Shown here: positions 28,668 through 36,826 of the stretch, piece after piece
Layout: each line of letters begins with the position of its first letter
Position numbering within the stretch: the first letter of the stretch is position 1
NCBI GenBank assembly: GCA_903901335.1
Contig: CAIUQR010000102.1
Coordinates: 1-64,000, forward strand
DNA length: 64,000 nucleotides
Direction: 5' to 3'
Source of the DNA: an uncultured delta proteobacterium
GTDB lineage: Bacteria; Desulfobacterota; Desulfobulbia; Desulfobulbales; Desulfocapsaceae
Translations under genes and position numbers: made by a program
The notes under the pieces: model-generated
Told to the model about the DNA's origin: nothing
The model's input: only the letters and a program-made list of their open reading frames with translations
Databases searched by the model: none

Positions 28668-29453
28668 TTATTTATCGATACTGTAGGCTACCAGTTTTTG
28701 GGCGATATCAAAGAGGGCCTTTGGCGCATCGTTAATATTTTCAAATGGTCTGACACCATCCCTGTCCGAGATGATTATTTCAGGCATTTCCGGAAGGAAG
28801 CCGAGAATTTCATATCCAGGCAGAGAACTACGGATGAGTTCCTCATCATCGATTCCCTTTACACGATTACCAAGAACAACAATCCGTTTTATCCCGATAT
28901 CCTGCCCGAGTTTCCTGATTTTTCCAGCTGCTGCTCGGCTTCTTGCCCCCGGATTGACGACCACAACCAAGGCATCGACAGAACCTGAGGTCGCTCTCCC
29001 AAGATGTTCAATGCCGGCCTCCATATCCATAATAACGATCTCTTGACGATACAGGACCAGATGGTTCATCAGTGCTTTCAAGATGGTGCTTTCCGGGCAG
29101 ATACAACCTGAACCGCCGCTTTGCACTGTGCCCATGACCAAGAGTTTGACCCCGTCCCTCTCACGGGAAAACCGATCAGGAATATCATCAACCTTTGGAT
29201 TAAGGGTAAAAAAACCACCCATTGTCCCGGGCTTAGCTCCGGTACGTTCATGAATCAGTTCTGAAAGCTCCGAGATGGGGGTTATAGGTTGGTCTTCAGG
29301 GATACCAAGCCCCGCAGCCAGATTGGCAACCGGATCCGCATCTATTGCAATAACCCTATTTGTTTTTTCTGCGGCAAGGCATCGTGCAAGAAGTGACGTA
29401 ATCGTCGTTTTTCCGACACCACCTTTACCGCCAACAGCTATTTTTAGGCTCAC
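28668..29453 (-). CDS. cooC: CODH maturation ATPase CooC
   Basis: The protein has 261 residues. The Walker A-type loop is GGKGGVGKTT, followed by IDADPVANLAAGLG. The nickel-binding CxC is in GSGCICPEST, and MDMEAGIEHLGRATS is the switch II region. CooC hydrolyses ATP while inserting nickel into the CODH C-cluster. It precedes cooS by 386 bp on the same strand. Compared with the plus-strand homologue at 23304-24056 it has the CICPE motif, which is the more usual form for CooC proteins tied to CooS. Confidence 0.9.
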   Translation of the reverse strand: MSLKIAVGGKGGVGKTTITSLLARCLAAEKTNRVIAIDADPVANLAAGLGIPEDQPITPISELSELIHERTGAKPGTMGGFFTLNPKVDDIPDRFSRERDGVKLLVMGTVQSGGSGCICPESTILKALMNHLVLYRQEIVIMDMEAGIEHLGRATSGSVDALVVVVNPGARSRAAAGKIRKLGQDIGIKRIVVLGNRVKGIDDEELIRSSLPGYEILGFLPEMPEIIISDRDGVRPFENINDAPKALFDIAQKLVAYSIDK

Positions 29454-29555
29454 TTTTACAGGTCTCCTTGATATCTAATGCGGGTCCTCTCTCGGCGATT
29501 TTCTGCTATGAAGTATTTCACCCCCGCGACGTACTTCCTTTTCATGGGATTTCCT

Positions 29556-29837
29556 TTACTTGATAATATTGCCATCATTGTCAACCATAGCCACAATAAA
29601 TCCATTTTTTGTGGCCTCCACGGTAAGTTCGTCCATAAGAACGGCTTGAATCTCGTATTTTTTTCCCTTTTCTTTCGGTAAGGTCAAAAAACAATCATTG
29701 GCTGCATCTTTGCTCTCAAACGCCGGTATAAAATCGACATTCCTTTCCCTATCGTACAAACCTAAAAATTGTTCGCTTTTCCCCGGGTCACAAACCACAA
29801 CATAAACCCAGCTTTCAATCATTTCCTTTTCCGCCAT
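29556..29837 (-). CDS. Uncharacterised small protein between acsE and cooC
   Basis: The protein has about 93 residues and no recognised domain. It opens MAEKEMIESWVYVVVCDPGK, has an F-x-P-A-F-x-S-K-D-A-A-N-D-C-F segment, and ends with two short strands (FIVAMVDNDGNII). This suggests a small alpha/beta fold resembling SseB- or KTSC-like domains, but the similarity is not enough to name it. I prefer ATG 29837, with GGGTGAG upstream, over GTG 29846. A terminator separates it from acsE, so it is probably transcribed with cooC. Confidence 0.55.
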   Translation of the reverse strand: MAEKEMIESWVYVVVCDPGKSEQFLGLYDRERNVDFIPAFESKDAANDCFLTLPKEKGKKYEIQAVLMDELTVEATKNGFIVAMVDNDGNIIK

Positions 29838-29917
29838 AGAACTCACCCATTATGATAAGAGAGAATCGTATCAAAAAGTAATCTGAAAACAACAATAAGC
29901 ATTACGCTAAAACAAAA

Positions 29918-29944
29918 AAGCCCCATCCTTACGGAATGGGGCTT
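29918..29944 (-). terminator. Rho-independent terminator of the acs operon
   Basis: AAGCCCCAT (29918-29926) and ATGGGGCTT (29936-29944) pair, with CC-GG extending the stem around one bulged A. On the minus strand the stem is followed by TTTTTTG. It is 24 bp downstream of the acsE stop. Confidence 0.85.
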
Positions 29945-29967
29945 CTGTTGCTTCTAAAAACGACTGA

Positions 29968-30858
29968 CTAAATCTCGAGATAAGAATCCGAAAACAGGGT
30001 CTCACCAAGAATAACCTTTACGGTCTTCACGTAATCCCCGAGCTCTTTACTGATACTACTGATGGAAGGTGCATTGCCATCCATTGTTTTATGAACAACA
30101 TCGACGATATCCGGGCGTTTCCCTTTGGCAACAGCAGTCAAACCCGTATCAAGCGGATCTGAAATAACCGCCTTCATTCCATATCTCTCGAGCATTACCA
30201 TATAGGTAGTATTCAAAATCGGACGAAGGTGTACAGGCGGTCCATTAGAGATATTGGAAAGACCACATGTACTCTTGGCGCCCGGCGCTATGTCTTCAAT
30301 CATGCCCTGAAAATTCATAAGGCTGATTAACTGGGCCTGTTGGATATTGACCGGGGTGACGATTCCATCGACCCAGATCTTTTCATTTGGAATTCCGGCC
30401 TCATTGGCTGCAAAAAGAAGCTCAACACACAAGGCGGCACGTTCATTTTCGTCACGAGGAAGTCCATCCGGTCCCCACATCAATGCAACAATATCGGCCT
30501 CATACTTTGCTGCCATCGGAAGCATCACAGTATATCGTTCCGGACGGGCCATAACCGAATTGACGATATGAGGCATTCTGCTTGGCTTCAAGACCTTCAA
30601 TCCGGCCTCGATAGCGGCGATATTCGATGTATCCAGTAAAAGTGGTATCTCAGGCACAACCTCCTGAACGACCTGGCAGACCCATGGCATAAGCTCATGA
30701 CCATCTTTTTTGGCTGGACCAAGGTTGATGTCAATATAATCCATGCCTTTTTCTTTTTGCTCGAGGGCTTCAGCCTGGATCGGTTTCGGATCGCGTTCCC
30801 TGTACGCACGTCCGATAACCGTGGAAATTACATTTAGGCTCTCGCCGAAAAGAATCAT
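29968..30858 (-). CDS. acsE: Methyltetrahydrofolate:corrinoid iron-sulfur protein methyltransferase
   Basis: This TIM-barrel enzyme of the pterin-binding (MeTr) family has 296 residues. Visible landmarks are MDYIDINLGPAKKDG, LLLDTSN, IVNSVMARPERYTVML and STCGLSNISNGPP, all around the pterin pocket. It transfers the methyl group of CH3-H4folate to cobalt of the AcsCD corrinoid protein, joining the folate branch to acetyl-CoA synthesis (or the reverse when acetate is oxidised). It is the last gene of the acs operon, followed by a good terminator. A large hairpin lies between it and acsC. Confidence 0.93.
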   Translation of the reverse strand: MILFGESLNVISTVIGRAYRERDPKPIQAEALEQKEKGMDYIDINLGPAKKDGHELMPWVCQVVQEVVPEIPLLLDTSNIAAIEAGLKVLKPSRMPHIVNSVMARPERYTVMLPMAAKYEADIVALMWGPDGLPRDENERAALCVELLFAANEAGIPNEKIWVDGIVTPVNIQQAQLISLMNFQGMIEDIAPGAKSTCGLSNISNGPPVHLRPILNTTYMVMLERYGMKAVISDPLDTGLTAVAKGKRPDIVDVVHKTMDGNAPSISSISKELGDYVKTVKVILGETLFSDSYLEI

Positions 30859-30920
30859 ATGTGTTCCTCCTTTGCTCTATTCAGGTTTGCAAAAACTATG
30901 GAATGTAACCAGTCGAACTC

Positions 30921-30963
30921 AACAGTGGGATATCGTACGGTTTCCATCCAATATCCCACTGTT
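30921..30963 (-). other. 13-bp perfect hairpin between acsC and acsE
   Basis: AACAGTGGGATAT (30921-30933) pairs exactly with 30951-30963, leaving a 17-nt loop. No T-run follows on the minus strand, so readthrough into acsE is expected. It could set the acsC/acsE transcript ratio by protecting the 3' end after processing. Confidence 0.55.
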
Positions 30964-31016
30964 GCCATCATATTCGATCTTTACATTTCGATATCAGTCA
31001 ACAAACAACCATATTT

Positions 31017-32360
31017 CTATTGTCGTGCCTTCAAAAATCCGGCAAGATGCGCAGCCTCGCGAGGACCAACGGTAACGGTCCAGCCAGGAAGCTCTTCTTC
31101 AACGTCACCGGCAATGGCTGCTGCATAACCGGGAATAATGATCTCGGTATGTTTAACCTTATCGGCTATGCCACATTTTTTAACAAAGGCACCTACATCA
31201 TCACCACCGAATTTACCGGCAGCCCAAGCCGTCATAACGGAAAGTCCTTCAGAGTCCTTGATAAGTAACCAAGCCGGGACCTTGCTGGCTTCGATCTCAC
31301 CGGAAACAATAAAGTAGGTAAGAGCAAAGTTCGTTGTTACCAGAACAGGAGAATTCTCGTTCGGGTTACCGATTTCGAAAATACCCTCGGTGACGGTCAT
31401 CGGTCTCTGCGGATCTGTGTAAATGTTCAATCTTTCGAGCATCAAGGGGAACATGACCTCGGTGGTCAGATCAGACATCACAACGATACCGCCATACTTG
31501 GAGACATACAGTGCTGCGATAAGCGCTTCCATGTCCAGGTTTGACGCCATTTCACAGGGGAAAGAAATGGTCGGGAAACCGAGTGAGCGATTGTTGGCCT
31601 TCAGTGCTGCGCGACGTATTGCAACCTGATCGGCAAGAGCCTGCTTAAGTTCGCGAGCACCCGGATCGATAACAAGATCCTTTGCGCCCATCGCTACAAG
31701 TTTGTCTGTCAGGGCTATGATACCATCGATCGAATCGGCCTTCACGGCGAGCGGCAGATTATTTTCCACTGCTATGGCACCAAAGACATCAGCATTTGCA
31801 GCTGTTGCAGCGTAAATAAGCGGTCGTTTGAATCCGCATGTTGCAACGGCAGCCTTGATCACATCCGCATTCTCACTCATCAGGATAAGATTGAATTCTG
31901 ATTTTTCTGCAATGATCTTGGCAAGATTTGCAAACGCATCCTTATTGCCATTTACATCCTTCAAGGCAGCAAGCTCAGGTCGGAGATTGAGCCCTACGCG
32001 TTCATATTGTATGGCATTCCATACCTTGAGTTTTGCTTCGAGGTCAGCAGCACTGGTGTCGGAGGTAATGATACCGGCAAACAGTGTCGGATTGAAAAAT
32101 GTTTTTTCATGTCGATAAAGTACAGTTTCACCGCCGGTTGTCCGTTTCCGAACACCCTGACCGATGGAAACCGGACGAATCGGAGGAGCCGATGCTTCCG
32201 CAAGCTGGGCCCGTGCTTCATCGGAAACATACGGGCAAGAATCCAGTTCAGCCTTTGCTGACGCAAGATTCATGGCAAAGGCAAGACACGTGGGAACCCC
32301 ACACTCCTTACAGTTTGTCTTAGGCAGGAGTTTGAAAATTTGAATACCAGTTAACGCCAT
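31017..32360 (-). CDS. acsC: Corrinoid iron-sulfur protein large subunit
   Basis: The protein has 447 residues. The N-terminal [4Fe-4S] domain is C-K-E-C-G-V-P-T-C followed by DSCPY, the low-potential cluster that re-reduces cobalt. The middle is a TIM barrel, and the C-terminal domain (from about residue 320) binds the corrinoid. The protein carries the methyl group from AcsE to the A-cluster of AcsB. It follows acsB by 93 bp and is paired with AcsD, encoded upstream. Ends are complete. Confidence 0.94.
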   Translation of the reverse strand: MALTGIQIFKLLPKTNCKECGVPTCLAFAMNLASAKAELDSCPYVSDEARAQLAEASAPPIRPVSIGQGVRKRTTGGETVLYRHEKTFFNPTLFAGIITSDTSAADLEAKLKVWNAIQYERVGLNLRPELAALKDVNGNKDAFANLAKIIAEKSEFNLILMSENADVIKAAVATCGFKRPLIYAATAANADVFGAIAVENNLPLAVKADSIDGIIALTDKLVAMGAKDLVIDPGARELKQALADQVAIRRAALKANNRSLGFPTISFPCEMASNLDMEALIAALYVSKYGGIVVMSDLTTEVMFPLMLERLNIYTDPQRPMTVTEGIFEIGNPNENSPVLVTTNFALTYFIVSGEIEASKVPAWLLIKDSEGLSVMTAWAAGKFGGDDVGAFVKKCGIADKVKHTEIIIPGYAAAIAGDVEEELPGWTVTVGPREAAHLAGFLKARQ

Positions 32361-32453
32361 TTCTGTAATCTCCTTATAATTATATCAAGGCAGTAAATTC
32401 TTAAACGGCCGGGAACTTCAATCCCGGCCATTCACCTTACCTGGATAAATTGA

Positions 32454-34667
32454 TTAGCCAATAAGCGGATCCATCTTGAGAGCAGGATGACCCTTCTCCT
32501 GGAGGAATGGCAGGATCTCCTCCTCTGTGATTCCTACGGTTTCGTCGGCTATCATGTCGGCGAAATTTTCAACGCCCATAGCTTTACCCCGTGCATTGAG
32601 CCTGTCGCGGATCTCATCTTTGACGACTTTCGGCATCCAGACCATCCTCAGAAGTCCGCCATCGCCAAGGAGGAATTTCCCCTGAGTAATGTTGAATTTA
32701 GAGTGACCAACAAATCCGGGAGAGGATGCACCACCACCCATAACGCCTGCAAGCGTTGTAAACTTCATTCCGGAGGGTGTTTCTCCTGTATAGTCACGAC
32801 CAACGGTCATCACGCCATTGCATGCGGGCAGCATGGCTGCGATACACTCACAGCAACCGCAGGTAGTCATTGGGGCTTGAACCATTGAATATAAATTGTA
32901 GGTATCAATACCGCCCTTTGACGCTGCTTTGATGAATGTATCAACACCTTCGAATCTACCCAACTTCGGATCAAGAACCTTGCCCTTCTCGATCGGCTGA
33001 TTGGGGCCGGTTGCATTGATTTCAAAAGCGGCCTTGCAATCCATCCAGTTATAAGCACCGCAAAGCCCTGTTCTTTCCGGACTGACTGTACAGACATGGT
33101 TGGGCGCAAAAGACTGACAGAGCGTACAGGAGTAGAAGGTCTCGACATCCTCGTCGGTCATTTTATCTACACGAGCGTCACGCGTATGATACTCATCCCG
33201 AGCCCGAGCCGTCAGCTTGTCTACATCTTCCTTATTGGTGAAAAGCGTTACCTGAACTTTATCAACAATCTTCTTGAAGTCCTGATGGAATTTGGCATGA
33301 AGAACAACTCCAATATCCTTCAGGGTGAATCCTTTCTCAATGGCCGCTTTACTGATACGGACCCAGGAAATATCACGCTGTCCGATGTGCATGATGCCCT
33401 GGACATAGTTAATCAGATGATGTATCTGACGTTCCATGATGGGCTCGAAATCCGTCTGGAACTCACGTCCGGCGATCTGGACATAAATTCCAAGCGGGAA
33501 GGTTCCGCCCTGCTTTACGTCCCCGATTTCTGGACCGACAACAACAACCTTGCCATCCTCGATCTCATTCATCTCGGCCATTTTGACAAGCTCGGTACAC
33601 TGGGTCTTGCCACCGCCGCACTGAGCATGAAGATCACCACCGCGGACACGCTCGCCCTCAAAGGCAGGTCCGAACGAGCACGGAATATTGATCTCCGTGA
33701 CATTGATCTTAAGACCTCGAACCTCAACAGATTTTTGACAGATATCCTTATGAGCAACGTTAGCGACAACATGCTCATAGGTACAAATACCAGTGGGCAG
33801 AATCTCCGGGATATCCGTGTCTGCAAGGGTCGGGAAGCCCCAGTTAACACAACCGGCAGCGGCAACTGCCCATTCAGTTCCAACATCACCAAGCGCGTTA
33901 ACAAACGCGAAGACACGGTTTTTGTTATACATCAACATCTTTCTGTAATCGCCTGGCTGGACACCACCGAAGGCCATGGCGGCCCTGTTGGCAAAGCCGA
34001 GGGCAAAGACAGCAGAAGAAATGTCGGGTCCGAAAGGAACAATTCGGGTATTCCAACCAACCTGCATGCCGGCTTCGAGACACTGCTCTATAACGGTTTT
34101 CCCGTTATGGTTGGCGGCGCAAAAGATATAGAGATTCTTCTTCTGATAATCTTCAACAATCATCTTGGCGGTTGCCGCATCGGGTGCAGCACCCACGATG
34201 GCTGCAAAACCAGGAGCGGATCCATCAACAAACTCGACACCGCGTTTTCTGAGGATGATATCGTCTGCTGGACCAACCCAGATTTTTCCTGCTTCAATAT
34301 CCGGATCTTCTTGAGGGAAATAAAAATCAGGCTCACGCAGAATACGCAGGGCCTCTTTAATCTCGTAGGCAAAGATACCAGCCATGCCTGCATCAAGGAG
34401 TGGTCCCAGATAGGGAAGATGGTTGCTGCCTTTAACATGTGGAGGAAGAAGACCGCGAGCAAAGGCAAGCGGCTTCTTCAAGTCTTCAAGGGTCTCAACC
34501 TTCATGCCGGTGAGGGAATAGATTACCGGCAGGTAATAGGCTGTATTGGGAAAACCAATTTTTGTATCGGCGTTATAAGTCTGAAGAGCTTTCTCATAAT
34601 CTCCTTCGACCTGGGAAACAACTTTATAGCCGCCCTGTATTGCTGCGAACGCTACTAGTCTTGACAT
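32454..34667 (-). CDS. acsB: Acetyl-CoA synthase (CODH/ACS alpha subunit)
   Basis: The protein has 737 residues, the bacterial full-length form with the N-terminal CODH-contact domain. It condenses methyl from AcsCD, CO from AcsA and CoA into acetyl-CoA at the Ni-Ni-[4Fe-4S] A-cluster. Ligands are seen between about residues 510 and 600: SCTLCQSFAPNHVC, GLCGAYNW and the C-G-C-C-E-C motif that holds the distal nickel. The first 300 residues contain the long domain (FAAIQGGYKVV) absent in archaeal CdhC. A very long antisense frame covers the gene but is a coding shadow. Confidence 0.96.
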   Translation of the reverse strand: MSRLVAFAAIQGGYKVVSQVEGDYEKALQTYNADTKIGFPNTAYYLPVIYSLTGMKVETLEDLKKPLAFARGLLPPHVKGSNHLPYLGPLLDAGMAGIFAYEIKEALRILREPDFYFPQEDPDIEAGKIWVGPADDIILRKRGVEFVDGSAPGFAAIVGAAPDAATAKMIVEDYQKKNLYIFCAANHNGKTVIEQCLEAGMQVGWNTRIVPFGPDISSAVFALGFANRAAMAFGGVQPGDYRKMLMYNKNRVFAFVNALGDVGTEWAVAAAGCVNWGFPTLADTDIPEILPTGICTYEHVVANVAHKDICQKSVEVRGLKINVTEINIPCSFGPAFEGERVRGGDLHAQCGGGKTQCTELVKMAEMNEIEDGKVVVVGPEIGDVKQGGTFPLGIYVQIAGREFQTDFEPIMERQIHHLINYVQGIMHIGQRDISWVRISKAAIEKGFTLKDIGVVLHAKFHQDFKKIVDKVQVTLFTNKEDVDKLTARARDEYHTRDARVDKMTDEDVETFYSCTLCQSFAPNHVCTVSPERTGLCGAYNWMDCKAAFEINATGPNQPIEKGKVLDPKLGRFEGVDTFIKAASKGGIDTYNLYSMVQAPMTTCGCCECIAAMLPACNGVMTVGRDYTGETPSGMKFTTLAGVMGGGASSPGFVGHSKFNITQGKFLLGDGGLLRMVWMPKVVKDEIRDRLNARGKAMGVENFADMIADETVGITEEEILPFLQEKGHPALKMDPLIG

Positions 34668-34719
34668 GCCTTCCTCCTTCTTTGAGGATATTTATAGTAA
34701 GATTTCAGTTAGTTTCGTT

Positions 34720-36753
34720 TTAGGCTTCTGCTTCCAGTTTCTGTCTTTCAGCCATATCCATAAGAACCCTGTCTCGCGCTTTGTCGATACCAAGTTCTTT
34801 TCGTTTCTTGTCGATATGGGCGATCATCTTATGGGCATGTTTGATCGGATCCGGCTCGCAATCCCACTTTCCACCGTAAATCCCTTCCATTTCTTCATAG
34901 AGGTGTTTCTTGAATACTGGCGCACCTTCAAGCGGCATATGATAGCCAAAGACGGTGTAAACACCGGAGGAAACAAAATACTGGCCGATCGATATAGCCT
35001 TTTCACTCATCCATTCGGGCGCACTACCAGCAGCCGGCAGATCACAGATATCTTTACCAAGACCACCGGCCTTCACAACCTCAGTGGCTGCGAGAAGGAT
35101 TCTGCTGTTATCTACACAGGAACCAAGATGCAGGACCGGCGGGATACCTACAGTCTCGCAGACCTCGGCAAGTCCCGGTCCGCAATGAACCGCTGCAGCA
35201 CCCGGAGTGAGCAGACCATGCATAGCGGCGGCTATGGCACTACAGCCGGTGGTCAGAACTATGACATCATTCTTGATCAGCTCTTTGATAATAGTGATGT
35301 GCTCGTCGTTATGTTTTGTTCGCGCATTATTGCATCCGACAACACCGGCGATACCACGGATACGACCATTGATGATATTATCGTTCAATGTATAATAGCT
35401 GCCACGGAAGGTTCCACCAAGATGGTACTGAATGGATTCGACACCAAAGCCGGCAATCTGCGTTGTCTTATGCTGGGGGATCATCACATCAGCGCCACGA
35501 TTCTGGAAGTTGTCGATGGCCAACTTGATAATGCGTACAGCGTCCTGCATTGCATAATGTTCATCAAACTGGATGTGGATGACGTTCTCCTGCTCCATTT
35601 TAGCAATGGGATGGGTGGTGATCAATTTGGTATGAAAACATTTGGCCACGTTAGCCAGATTCTGAAAAATACACTGCACATCTACGACCATCGCATCACA
35701 GGCACCGGTAATGATGGCAAGTTCCTGCTGCAGGAATGTTCCTGCCAGGGGAATACCATGACGCTGCAGCATCTCATTGGCGGTACAGCAAATACCAGCG
35801 AGTTGAATGCCTTTTGCTCCTTTTTCCTTTGCGTAGTCAATCATCTCCCGGGATTGAGCTGCAGCGACAATCATCTCTGAGAGCAGCGGCTCATGACCAT
35901 GGACGATTATATTGACATGATCTGCTTTCATAACACCCAAGTCTGCTTCAGACTGCAAAGGCGAAGGGGAACCGAACATGACATCCTGCAGATCGGTGCC
36001 TATCATTGATCCACCCCAACCATCGGCAAGGGAAGCTCGGGTACACTGTTTAGTGAGATTCTTATAATCCTGGTCGACACCCATATGGGTCCGGTGCATA
36101 ATCTCAACTATTTCCCGGTCAATATTTCTCGGCAGGACACCTTCTTTTACCCACTTATCATACAAAGGTTTTGGTGCCCTTTTCAGATAGGCCAGGGTGC
36201 CTTCCGGTTTTCCCCACTCGGCGACTGCTGCTTCTCCAACACCAAGGGCAATCTCATCAATCGATCTGTCTACGGTTTTCCCATCCACTTCTACAGTAGT
36301 GGCAACGCCGAAAAAGGGTGCAATCTGGATAAGTTTATCAGGATCCTTGATGGTATAATCCTTTGACTCTTTTCTGGCCACAGACCGAAAGACTTCGGCA
36401 ACACCGCGGCCATGATCGGAATGCGCGGCTGCTCCTGCTGCTACCATTCTGGAGAAGTTCCTGGCAGCGATGGTGTTAGCCGTTGCGCCGCAGAGTCCCT
36501 TGCGGGTGTCCTCGCCGACAATACCATCCTTGGGCAACGGAAGACGACAAGGTCCCATTGCACAATTTTTACAGCATATTCCCTGCATTCCGATGGCGCA
36601 GGGCTTCATGGTAACCGCACGGTCGAAAACAGTCTCGACCCCAAGTTTCTGGGCGCGTCGTATCATCTCCTGAGTTGATTTATCAATGGAACATTCCATC
36701 GAATCAGCTAATTTTGGAGCTTTTACAGCACTTGTTTTAGTTTCTTCTGCCAT
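34720..36753 (-). CDS. acsA: CODH subunit of the CODH/ACS complex
   Basis: The protein has 677 residues. It reduces CO2 to CO and passes CO through a tunnel to AcsB, or works in reverse. N-terminal cluster ligands are in GICCKNCAMGPC and GLCGAT. C-cluster ligands are in VHGHEP, GICCTAN, VVDVQC, VVGCNNA, LTTGCSA and GSCVDNS. I chose ATG 36753, which has GGAGG upstream; the frame extends to a TTG at 36771. It is clearly paralogous to cooS at 26332 but has an N-terminal extension of about 15 residues and sits in the acs operon next to acsB. Confidence 0.95.
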   Translation of the reverse strand: MAEETKTSAVKAPKLADSMECSIDKSTQEMIRRAQKLGVETVFDRAVTMKPCAIGMQGICCKNCAMGPCRLPLPKDGIVGEDTRKGLCGATANTIAARNFSRMVAAGAAAHSDHGRGVAEVFRSVARKESKDYTIKDPDKLIQIAPFFGVATTVEVDGKTVDRSIDEIALGVGEAAVAEWGKPEGTLAYLKRAPKPLYDKWVKEGVLPRNIDREIVEIMHRTHMGVDQDYKNLTKQCTRASLADGWGGSMIGTDLQDVMFGSPSPLQSEADLGVMKADHVNIIVHGHEPLLSEMIVAAAQSREMIDYAKEKGAKGIQLAGICCTANEMLQRHGIPLAGTFLQQELAIITGACDAMVVDVQCIFQNLANVAKCFHTKLITTHPIAKMEQENVIHIQFDEHYAMQDAVRIIKLAIDNFQNRGADVMIPQHKTTQIAGFGVESIQYHLGGTFRGSYYTLNDNIINGRIRGIAGVVGCNNARTKHNDEHITIIKELIKNDVIVLTTGCSAIAAAMHGLLTPGAAAVHCGPGLAEVCETVGIPPVLHLGSCVDNSRILLAATEVVKAGGLGKDICDLPAAGSAPEWMSEKAISIGQYFVSSGVYTVFGYHMPLEGAPVFKKHLYEEMEGIYGGKWDCEPDPIKHAHKMIAHIDKKRKELGIDKARDRVLMDMAERQKLEAEA

Positions 36754-36826
36754 TAGAGGTTCCCTCCTCAAATTATTTACTTAAAATATCACCTGTTCAA
36801 ATTTTCCTTCAGTTCTAAAAATTCTC

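Noticed and set aside
33096-34658. 520-codon open frame antisense to acsB
   Set aside because: It mirrors the codon pattern of acsB, has no domain and no ribosome-binding site. acsB has all cluster ligands on the other strand.
34666-35880. 404-codon open frame antisense to acsA
   Set aside because: Coding shadow of a GC-biased conserved gene; no recognisable protein.
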